Below, piece by piece: positions 6,929-16,400 of a stretch of DNA of 17,179 nt. This DNA is from Bacilli bacterium (GTDB lineage Bacteria; Bacillota_I; Bacilli_A; ML615J-28; CAG-698): assembly GCA_028691715.1 (NCBI GenBank), contig JAQUYR010000015.1, positions 3,536-20,714 of the forward strand. Direction: 5' to 3'. A program made the translations under genes and the position numbers. The notes below the pieces were generated by a model. The model did not search any database, had not been told where the DNA came from, and was given only the letters and a program-made list of their open reading frames with translations. How positions within the stretch are numbered: the first letter of the stretch is position 1; every line of letters starts with the position of its first letter.

Positions 6929-9344
6929 AAATTACAATATTAACAATTTTTCTAGGAATGACAATAACCTTTCTTATAACAGCATCATTGATAAACGCCT
7001 TAACCTTTTCGCTTCCTAAAGCAAGTTTCTTCATTTCTTCCTCAGTAATACTAGCATCAACATCGATCTTATCTCTGATTTTACCATTTACCTGAATAAC
7101 AATAGTAACGATTTCTTCCTTTGTCTTATCTTCATCAAAACTAGGCCATTTGCTATAAGCGATTGACTCTGATTTATTCAATACCTGTTGATACAGTTCT
7201 TCTGTCAGATGAGGAGCAATTGGGTTTAACAATTTCAGGAAATCCTCTAAATAGTCATAAGGAATAGATGGATTCTTATAACATTCATTTATAAAAATCA
7301 TCATTTGACTGATTGCTGTATTGAAACGAAGGTTCTCATAATCCTCAGTGACTTTCTTAATTGTTTGATGGTATACTTTCTCCAAGTCCTTATTCTCATC
7401 AACAATTGAAGCAACTTCAGTATATAATCGATAAACCCTCTCTAGAAATCTTCTTGGACCTTCAACACCAGTAGTTGACCATGGTTTAGTTGCCTCTAGC
7501 GGACCCATAAACATCTCATACAATCTTAAGGTATCAGCTCCGTATTCCCTGACAACATCATCAGGATTGATAACATTACCCTTTGATTTACTCATCTTCT
7601 CACCATCTTCACCAAGAATCATTCCTTGATTAAATAGTTTTTGATATGGTTCCTTACTATTAACAATACCACAATCATATAACACTTTATGCCAAAATCT
7701 TGAGTATAGAAGGTGAAGAACAGCATGTTCAGTTCCCCCAATATAAAGGTCAACTGGCAGCCAATAGTTGACTAATTCTTGAACCTTTGGATCGGATAAA
7801 TTTAAGAAATCTTCATTTTCTCTTAAAATATATCCTATATAGTACCAGCAACTACCTGCCCATTGAGGCATTGTGTTGGTTTCTCTTCTTCCTTTAACAC
7901 CGTCGCTTCTCACCACTTCTAGCCACTCTGTAGCATTAGCAAGTGGAGATTCCCCTGTTTTACTCAGGGTTACCTTTTCCAATACTGGAAGTTCTAGTGG
8001 TAAATCTTCAAGTCCAATTGTCTCAATTTTTCCATCTTCATAGATGATGACAGGAAATGGTTCGCCCCAATAGCGCTGACGAGAGAATACCCAATCGCGA
8101 AGTTTGTAATTAACACTAGGTAAACCACATTTCTTATCAGTTAAAAATTCGATCATCTTATCGATACCCTCTTGTTTAGAAGTACCATTTAAGAATCCAG
8201 AATTGATATGCAGAGCATCGCCAGTGAAAGCTTCCTTGCTAACATCTCCATCCAAAACAGCGATAATATCCAAGTTAAACTTCTTTGCAAACTCATAATC
8301 TCGTTCATCATGAGCAGGAACAGCCATAATAGCTCCTGTTCCATAACTGGACAGAACATAATCAGCAATCCAAATTGGAATTAGTTTTTCATTTACAGGA
8401 TTAATTGCATAGGCTCCCGTAAAGACTCCAGTTTTTTCTTTATTCAAATCAGTTCTGTCTAAATCAGATTTTGATTTAGCAAATTCAATATATTTTAAGA
8501 CATCTTCTCTTTGTTCTTCTGTCATTATTTTGGTGACAAGTTCATGTTCAGGTGATAAGACACAATATGTAGCCCCAAATAAAGTATCAGCTCTTGTTGT
8601 AAATACATCAAAACTATCACTACCATTATTGACTTTAAAGGTTACGACTGCACCAACACTCTTTCCAATCCAATTGCGTTGCATATCTTTTACTGATTCT
8701 GGCCAGTCAAGATCATCTAAATCGGCTAATAATCTATCAGCATATTCAGTAATCTTTAAAACCCATTGTTTCATTGGTTTTTTAATTACTGGAAAATTGC
8801 CTCTTTCACTGACCATCTTCCCAGAAACATTTAGCACTTCTTCATTTGCTAAAACTGTTCCCAGTTCTTCACACCAATTCACCTCAATATTTCTTATCTC
8901 AGCAAGCCCTTTGTCATAAAGCTTGGTGAATATCCATTGCGTCCATTTATAGTATTTAGGATCACAAGTAGCTAATTCACGATCCCAATCATAAGACAAG
9001 CCCAGATTTAAAAGCTGATTTTTAAAAACTTGGATATTATTAGTGGTAAACTCTCGGGGATCCCTACCAGTATTTATGGCATATTGCTCAGCTGGTAAAC
9101 CAAAGGCATCCCAGCCCATTGGGTGCATCACATTATATCCCTGCATCCTCTTCATTCTTGAAACGATATCTGTAGCTGTATATCCCTCAGGATGACCTAC
9201 GTGAAGTCCTGCTCCACTTGGATATGGAAACATATCAAGAGCATAAAATTTTGGCTTGCTTTTATCATCTAAAGTTTTAAATGTTTTATTTTTAGCCCAA
9301 TATTCCTGCCATTTTTTTTCAATTTCTATATGATTATAACTCAT
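6927..9344 (-). CDS. leuS: Leucyl-tRNA synthetase
   Basis: 805 residues from the ATG at 9344, typical for bacterial LeuRS. It charges tRNA-Leu in the cytoplasm. Visible landmarks are the class I HIGH box in PYPSGAGLHVGHPEGY (about 38-53), the editing-domain Thr-rich stretch TTRADTLFGATY, the editing motif MAVPAHDERDYEF, the KMSKS loop in GEKMSKSKGN, and the C-terminal domain ending in VIQVNGKIRDK. The zinc-knuckle region reads NWCEELGTVLANEEVL and lacks a full Cys set, as in Bacillus-type enzymes. A TTG at 9359 would add five residues, but GGAGGAG at 9351-9357 lies 6 nt before the ATG and fixes the start at 9344. The gene overlaps the upstream DUF1189-like gene by 11 nt. No T-box leader is present. 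Confidence 0.98.
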   Translation of the reverse strand: MSYNHIEIEKKWQEYWAKNKTFKTLDDKSKPKFYALDMFPYPSGAGLHVGHPEGYTATDIVSRMKRMQGYNVMHPMGWDAFGLPAEQYAINTGRDPREFTTNNIQVFKNQLLNLGLSYDWDRELATCDPKYYKWTQWIFTKLYDKGLAEIRNIEVNWCEELGTVLANEEVLNVSGKMVSERGNFPVIKKPMKQWVLKITEYADRLLADLDDLDWPESVKDMQRNWIGKSVGAVVTFKVNNGSDSFDVFTTRADTLFGATYCVLSPEHELVTKIMTEEQREDVLKYIEFAKSKSDLDRTDLNKEKTGVFTGAYAINPVNEKLIPIWIADYVLSSYGTGAIMAVPAHDERDYEFAKKFNLDIIAVLDGDVSKEAFTGDALHINSGFLNGTSKQEGIDKMIEFLTDKKCGLPSVNYKLRDWVFSRQRYWGEPFPVIIYEDGKIETIGLEDLPLELPVLEKVTLSKTGESPLANATEWLEVVRSDGVKGRRETNTMPQWAGSCWYYIGYILRENEDFLNLSDPKVQELVNYWLPVDLYIGGTEHAVLHLLYSRFWHKVLYDCGIVNSKEPYQKLFNQGMILGEDGEKMSKSKGNVINPDDVVREYGADTLRLYEMFMGPLEATKPWSTTGVEGPRRFLERVYRLYTEVASIVDENKDLEKVYHQTIKKVTEDYENLRFNTAISQMMIFINECYKNPSIPYDYLEDFLKLLNPIAPHLTEELYQQVLNKSESIAYSKWPSFDEDKTKEEIVTIVIQVNGKIRDKIDVDASITEEEMKKLALGSEKVKAFINDAVIRKVIVIPRKIVNIVI

Positions 9345-10161
9345 TTTTTTCTCCTCCAATAATGATTGCTTGACCTAATTTTGCTGAATTTGCAACCATT
9401 AAAATAAATCCACCATAATATAATAAAATACTACCAAATAAATCTGCGAGTAAACTACCGATAACAAAGGTAATCATGATATACATCATCATTTGCCACA
9501 GCTTTGAAAATTTAATCTTAGAGCCAATATTTATCTTCTGAAAGACAGAGATGATCAAACTCCAAATAAGAATGCTTCCCAGTGCTCCAATAATGGCAAC
9601 CACAACATTAGCAGTTATGATTACTGGTTTATAACTATCCAATTTATTAGAAATAATTGGAAAAATCGTTCCCCAAAAGGCATCATCATCGTTATAAGCT
9701 CCACTAAAGTCGAGATCTTCCAATTCAGGATAATCATCATAAGTCAATAAAATATCATTGTAAATGGAATAAATGAAGACCACTCCATTTTTTGTAAAGA
9801 CTATTGTGGGAGTTGTTGCTGAATCAACTTGGATGTTATCTCCCAGAGTAAACTTTACAACAAAGCCATTACTCAGTGTTTTTGAGTAAATATATCCAGT
9901 ATTTCCTGTATCATGGAACAATTGATTGTGTTTTATATAGTAAGGTATTTCGGTACCATCATGGAAAAATGTTTCCCTCAATTCCAATTTATCTTCATAA
10001 TCAATATTCGTGTTTTTATTAAGAGTTACCAAATTAGGCAGAGCCATTAATAAAACTAAAATAATAGTATACAAAAATGTTAACCACCTGCTATCACTTT
10101 GATAACTAAAAATCTCACCCGGTGAAAATAAACCGCTCGAAAACCTTCTTATTAGTTTCAT
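9334..10161 (-). CDS. DUF1189-like multi-pass membrane protein
   Basis: 275 residues from the ATG at 10161. The layout is a short cytoplasmic start (KLIRRFSSGLFSPGEIFSY), TM1 at about 26-46, an extracellular domain at about 47-175 rich in acidic and aromatic residues, then three further membrane segments near 181-205, 222-240 and 243-260. This order, the F-S-P motif before TM1 and the K-L-W-Q-M-M-M-Y loop entering TM3 resemble DUF1189 (PF06691) proteins of Firmicutes, whose function is unclear. A GTG at 10185 also opens the frame, but AAGGAG (10169-10174) sits 7 nt before the ATG and favours it. It is the first gene of an operon with leuS: its last 11 nt (ATGAGTTATAA) are also the start of leuS, so translation is probably coupled. 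Family assignment is tentative. Confidence 0.75.
   Translation of the reverse strand: MKLIRRFSSGLFSPGEIFSYQSDSRWLTFLYTIILVLLMALPNLVTLNKNTNIDYEDKLELRETFFHDGTEIPYYIKHNQLFHDTGNTGYIYSKTLSNGFVVKFTLGDNIQVDSATTPTIVFTKNGVVFIYSIYNDILLTYDDYPELEDLDFSGAYNDDDAFWGTIFPIISNKLDSYKPVIITANVVVAIIGALGSILIWSLIISVFQKINIGSKIKFSKLWQMMMYIMITFVIGSLLADLFGSILLYYGGFILMVANSAKLGQAIIIGGEKNEL
9351..9357 (-). promoter_or_regulatory. leuS ribosome binding site inside the upstream gene
   Basis: GGAGGAG, 6 nt before the leuS ATG at 9344. It lies within the coding end of the DUF1189-like gene, where it encodes part of IIGGEK, and it excludes the alternative TTG start at 9359. Confidence 0.85.
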
Positions 10162-10168
10162 TAGGCAT

Positions 10169-10174
10169 CTCCTT
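10169..10174 (-). promoter_or_regulatory. Ribosome binding site fixing the start of the DUF1189-like gene
   Basis: AAGGAG on the minus strand, 7 nt before the ATG at 10161. The alternative GTG at 10185 would place this site inside the coding sequence and has no comparable site upstream. Confidence 0.8.
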
Positions 10175-10187
10175 TTATAATACACAC

Positions 10188-10216
10188 ATTATATCAAAAA
10201 TCATCTAAGTTATCAA
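10188..10216 (-). promoter_or_regulatory. Promoter of the DUF1189-like/leuS operon
   Basis: TTGATA (10216-10211), a 17-nt spacer and a consensus TATAAT (10193-10188). The start codon at 10161 is only 26 nt past the -10, so the leader is about 20 nt and leaves no room for a T-box or other riboswitch. Confidence 0.8.
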
Positions 10217-10361
10217 GCAAAATAACATTTTTTAAAAAAGGATGAATAGCTTGAAAGGAATAAGTTATATTCAATTTTTAAATCAATAAAAATCCTTTAA
10301 GCATAAATTCTTTTGTAATATTCCTAATATATCTAAACGATATTTTCCTACAAATAAATAT

Positions 10362-10398
10362 AAAGAGCTCAATTGAGATAAATACAATCGAGCTCTTT
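10362..10398 (-). terminator. Terminator hairpin after the giant-protein gene
   Basis: An inverted repeat pairs AAAGAGCTC (10362-10370) with GAGCTCTTT (10390-10398). After one A/C mismatch it extends with ATTG/CAAT, around a 9-nt loop. On the minus strand it begins 5 nt after the TAG stop at 10404-10406 and is followed by a U-rich but interrupted tract (ATATTTATTTG). Confidence 0.75.
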
Positions 10399-10403
10399 TA
10401 TTT

Positions 10404-13400
10404 CTAGTCCACATTAGGACTATTTTCAACATAAGGTTCTAAAAGATCGGTTTCGATATGCTCGCCCCAATCAATAGGCTGTGGTGTTGTTTCCTCAATA
10501 ACGATATTCAAAGTGACTATACGTGAAAGCAGGGCATCTCCTAAAATGACAAAGTCATCAGTTTCATTACCAGTTATTGGAATTTCAATATCATTCTCAT
10601 CGATATATATTGGGTCCATTATTGTATAACTGAATGTGTATCCACTTGGTAGATCTACATGAATTACGTATCCACCCGAAGTGTTTGTTGTGAATGTACC
10701 ATGAGTAAACGATGTGCTTGGAGACAACTCATCATAAGTATATGTGGCAAACATACCCATACGATTATTTAGTATGAAGTGTTCTTCCAAAGTCCAACTG
10801 CTCAAGTTCAAATCCTTTGATTTGTTGATCAATTCTAGGAACAATCTGAAATCATCAAGCGTGTTGTTTAAAGTGATATCACCATCAAAATCAATGGAAA
10901 TATTAAAGCGAACATTATTGGTGATATCCTGAACCGCAACTTTGTAATCTGTATAATAAAGTGCTTTTTGAATATCCTCATATTTCTCGGAGTAGATACG
11001 ATATCTAATATAATTGAAATTAACTCCATTAGTTCCACTTTGAGGATTGTAGTCGGCTTCAAGAGAAAAGTTTTCATATGTATAATTAGTTGTTTCCAGT
11101 ACAGTGTTTAAAGTATAGGTTACACCATTAAATACAAACTGCGAACGATTACCACTAGTAATAATAACATTCTTACGACTATCATTCTGGATTATTGTTC
11201 CATCCTGACTGACATAGAAAATTATTGTCTTAGTCTCTCCTGTATCAACATAGCTATATTCAATTTTCTCAAATATATAGTCAATCCCTGCAATACCATC
11301 TGTTATCGATATAGTGTAGGTAGTATATACAGTTCCAGAACCGCTATCGGTTGCTAGAACAAATTCATCATAATTTCCTGAAGAGAAAGTAATATCCTTA
11401 CCAGAAATATCCTTGAAATCTGTCTGATCTTCACTTACCAAAAAGACAATGTTCTGAACCAAATTATCCTCATCAACATATGTATATGGTGTATAGCGAT
11501 AAGCAATATCTGTACTGTTATAAGTATAAGTTATATTATTATACACGAATTCATCTTTCGTACCAGATATGATAATACTCGATTTATTGCTATCTTTAAT
11601 CCAAATACCATTTTCACTGACATAAAAATAAGCAGTAGATGAAGTATTGAAGGTATACTCTGTCAACTGATAAACAGTTTTAAGGGTATATTCATAACCT
11701 AAATATGTAAATTTATAACGATTACCATCAACAGTTATCTCCAGGCCACTGGAATTCAAGAATTTCATCTTATCAGTTCGCACATAGAAGTAAGCGATCT
11801 GAGCATCACCATAGCTATCGGTATAATTATAGGCGATGTATTCATATGCTGAGTAAGTGGTACCATTATATACAAATTCATAATTATTACCAGTTGTTGA
11901 AAGCAAAGTTCCACTGCTGTCTAAAATCATCGTACCATCAGAATTAGCATAAAAATATGTCGTTTGCATATTGCCATAGCCATCAAAATAAGTATATGGG
12001 AAGTAATCTAAAGCGATATAAGTCGTTCCATTATAGATAAATTCATTAGCTGTTCCCGATAAATCAATACCTTCTTTAGCGCTATTAAGAATAATGGCAC
12101 CATCTTCACTGACATAAAAATACCCTATTTGTAGTGCACTATATGAATCATAATAAGCATATGGTGTATATTCAAAATTAGCAGTTCGATATATCATTGA
12201 ATCCTCAGGAATTTCAAACATCGGTTTGTATGTTGAAATATTCGTTTTACTTACCAAACCAACAATATAAATCAATGAACGATGATTATTTAGGGTATCG
12301 GATGTATATTCATGAAGATTGTAATAAATTCCACTAGGTAAACATACTATTTCCCTGTCAAGTGAAGCTCTTAAATCAGCATAATTAAATGTAGAAATCT
12401 CATCAACTGATACTAATGTCTCAATTGTTGTTAACATCGTCTCTGTAATAAAGGTAGCATTTTCCAAATAGCTGCGGACATTCTTATCCTTGGTTATAGA
12501 AATGCTTGTCAGAGGTAGTTCCCAACTCAACCACGTTCCTGTCTTAAATAAATAAGTTGGTACACCGGCGGTTAAACCAGACTCATAATAAACTGTAAAC
12601 TGATATTCTCTCGGTGGAGCATCAACAAAGAACTCGATAGTAAATCCTATTCCTTCTTGAATTTCAATCGCAAAATATTGATTTTGTTGCTCTGTAGTTA
12701 AGTCAGTACCAGCATATTCAACATGTAAATAGTCAGTAGCCTCTCCGAAGTAAACATTCTCTAAATTGTAATCAAAGCGATATGTTGGAGTCTTTTCACG
12801 GCCAAAAGTCAGGCTGTATTTGTTATTTATTAAATCAAAATTTGGATTAGAAGAACCAACAGGATCATCATCAACAATACCACCATCTACATAGACAGTC
12901 GCTATCGCCTCATCATTGATCACGTATTCTTCAATTATATGCGTAAATGTCGAAGTGTTTACACCATTCTCAGCTGTAATCAAATAGTTTACATTATAAA
13001 TCTTTTTAGTAGGATCGGTGGCATCAACCGTTACACTTGTTATCTCATATGTAGCAAGCGGTGAAACAGTAAAAGCAGATAGATAATTAGGAATTAATGT
13101 TTCCCCATTTATTGTTGTGAAATATGTTTCGGTCAACAGAGTACCATAAGGAATCTCTACTGGATCACTAGAATTACTTGTTGCTCCAGCTGGTACAAAT
13201 GGTTGATCACCAAAACTAATCTCCTCAACAGCACAGGCATCACTAGCAGCCTTACTAAAAACAATATAGTATATTTCGGTGCTAGACAATCTGACTTCTA
13301 GTATGTAGTCCCCTGTTTGAAGATGGCTACTGATATTTAAATTAATAACCAGAGTTCCATCATCCCAAGTATAATCTGCATTAAAAGCACTATCTCCGAT

Positions 13401-16400
13401 AGTCGTAACAACTACTCTTCCATTGTCTAAAACACTACTATAGCTATAATTAGTGACCTTGTTTGTTGGAATACAGTTGTTGGCTAAAGATTGTCCAGTG
13501 TTGGCATATCTATAAATATTGATGTTATCATGCATATCCATTCCACTTGGAAGATTCTTAGTGATATAAGTGGCATTTAAAGTTCCAACTGTAGAGTTGA
13601 CTTCATCATAACTTCCACCAGTAATATCAACGGTGTCGATATCTGTTATTGGTGTAGCAGCATAATTAACACCATTATTCACTTGAAGATTTATCAAACT
13701 ATCCAAAGTCTTTGGAGCTGTTATAATAATATTTACAAAATACTCAGTTTCTACTGTTCTATCTTCAGCTTGAATGATGAATGTATAAGTCTGAACACTG
13801 CCGATTTTCGATGTTAAGATATTTCCAGGAACTAGTCCTGTACCAACAGCAATGCTTCTGACACTACCCTCCTTAAAAATTGCATTGTATGATAATTCAT
13901 AAGAAGATAGAGTATTCACAACGAATTCACTAGCATTGATTTCATCAGCATTGGATGCTATGTAGAAAGTGATTACCTTATTCCTGGTGTCATAACACTC
14001 AAGGACATTATTTGTTACTGTATAAATGTTTGTTGGATAAGTTCTATCTGGTCCCTTTAATTCAACTTTAAACACTGTTGTTGCAATTGATTTCTTCAAT
14101 TGCTTCATCATATAATAGATCTTATAGTTTACACAACTAGTATTCAAGGTTGTTGTTGGTTCACCATATTCATCAAGAACATAATAATTGTTAACCGAAC
14201 TAGCAGTACCTCCACGCCAAGTTGAATCATTTATTGGATTACCCAAGTTGTCGCTTACTAAATACTCATCAAGATAAATCAACTTAACATTATCTGGTAA
14301 GAATTCACCTTGTTCAATTCCATCAGAACTTGCTAAAGCATAAACACCAACATAATCAGTATAATTATTGATATTGATACCAGCTGTTGTACATAAAGAG
14401 GTCAATGTGGCTTCTAAATTAGCCAGATCTGTTGGGTTGTTTACATCCAGACCATAACCTTTACTATCAAGTAAATTTATTAAAATATCAGAGCCAGTAT
14501 AATTTGGATCAATATATTCTTGATAAGCATCATAATAACATATTTCAGAAATTATGGCTTTTTTATCAACATCATTTAAGGTTAATGATGAGACTATTGT
14601 ATTAAATAAAGATGGTGTTGCTTCAACCATTAGATCAATGATCTTACCAATATTATCATATGATATCAAACTATCACCTAAACCAGCGCCTAATAAAGAA
14701 GTTATTTCATTTTTAAAAAATAAGGCGTTAGCTGATAGAGCCCTAGATAAATAGTACTCTTCATTTTCCGTATTTAAGAGAGCATTTTTGCTGACTAAAG
14801 AAGCCGCTAATGTTCCACTTTCATTATTAAGAATACTATCAATTACTGCCAGTTTACTGACAGATGAAATGCTATCATCAATTCCATATGTGCTATCGTG
14901 TAAAACATAATTATAGTAGGTAGCATCCTCACTAGCCTTTGCTGCAATAGAAGATATCTTTGCCTCCCTTGTTGTAGCGGTTGGGATTGATACTGACAAA
15001 TACGTTGAATAAGCATCAAATATATCAACAATTATCTCTTGTTTATCCATTCTTGATAGTGTAGAAGCAAGACTTGTTAAATATGATTCCAGATTAGAAG
15101 TCATCGATATCGACGAATACAATGAAGTCATAACTTCATTCATCGCTGCTGTGCTATTTTGTGAATAGAATATGTTTTTTAAGAAATATCTGATAGTTTC
15201 TGGTTGGAAAGTAGTATTTTTAAATGATGTATAACTATCATCAGCCGAATAGCGATAATACTCTCCGTGGGTACTATAGGAATAGTAACGGCTATTTGAT
15301 ACTGTGTAATAGATGTATGAGCTTCCAGTAGCTGTAGATACAGAATAATATCTGCTTCTAGTTGCTGAAGAGTCAAAATAGTCATTTGATGTTCCACTGT
15401 AATTGTAGAAACGATAATTGCCAGTACTGTTAACACCAGTATATGTAAGTAATCTCTCAACTGTTCCCGAAGGAGCACCTGTAGCATAGACACCTGTAAC
15501 ATCATCATAGCTTCCGCTGATCAAACGATATGGGGCAGTATAAACAGTGTTGCTATATGAATATATTGAGTATCCATATGATGGATTTACTGCCACTTCA
15601 TAGTTAGTACTATCGTACTTTAAATAGAATTCACCTAGACTGTTATAGACTTCATTTGTCATTGAACTAGATGATTTTATGGCTGACCATAAAGAATTGA
15701 TCTGAGCATCGCTTAGTGAATTGATTATCGCATCAAATGTAGCTTCTTCATTGCTATAAGTAACTCCCAGATACTTCGCAATTATTTGCATATAACCATC
15801 ACTAGTAAGATTAAAGTTTGCTTTGATATTAGCTAATCTTGTATCAGTTATATAGGCATCTGCTAAAACATTAGTATAAAGGGTGTTCATTTGAGAATCA
15901 GATAGACCAGCTATCCTGTCTGTGCTTGTTAAGCTATTATATAAAGCATTGACAACTGTATCGCTGACGACTGAATTGTCCCCAAAAATAGTAGCAAATA
16001 AAGTTTGTAATTCTTCTGATGACAAACTATCAACCACTGTATTAAGGATTGCTGTAGTACTAACATTGTTAAACAATGTATCAATTTCTGTAGCATATGA
16101 CGATGTATTAGCCAATAGATCTGCTAAATAAGAATCGATCAAAGCTGCCATTTCATTTGGATAAGCAGCTACTAAACCATTAAGATATGTTGAACTGTTA
16201 ACCAAGGTATTCATCATTGTCACTTTTGTTGATGATGGTACACTTTCATCAGTAAGAATATCTGTGAGTAAATTAATAAATCTTGAAGAAGTAACAAAAG
16301 CATTAATAACTGCTGTAGAGTTACTCTCTGTTGCTATAAGGTTCTGAAGAATACCTTCAAAATCGCTCGTTCCGCTATGACCTGAATACATAGCCTCCAA

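Noticed and set aside
9357..9359. TTG start for leuS
   Set aside because: GGAGGAG lies just after it and 6 nt before the ATG at 9344, and LeuRS proteins typically begin near the MSYNHIEIEKKW-type sequence.
10242..10289. 15-codon plus-strand open frame (MNSLKGISYIQFLNQ)
   Set aside because: Too short, no properly spaced ribosome site, no promoter on that strand; likely chance in AT-rich spacer.
10162..10361. T-box leucine riboswitch ahead of the leuS operon
   Set aside because: The promoter leaves only a ~20-nt leader, and no T-box core (GGTGGTACCGCG-like) is present in the intergenic region.
10744..16131. Open frames of 60-110 codons inside the giant gene on both strands, e.g. 15179-15508 (-) and 15922-16131 (+)
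   Set aside because: They show biased, low-complexity translations and no start signals, as expected opposite or out of frame with a long Ser/Thr/Tyr-rich gene.
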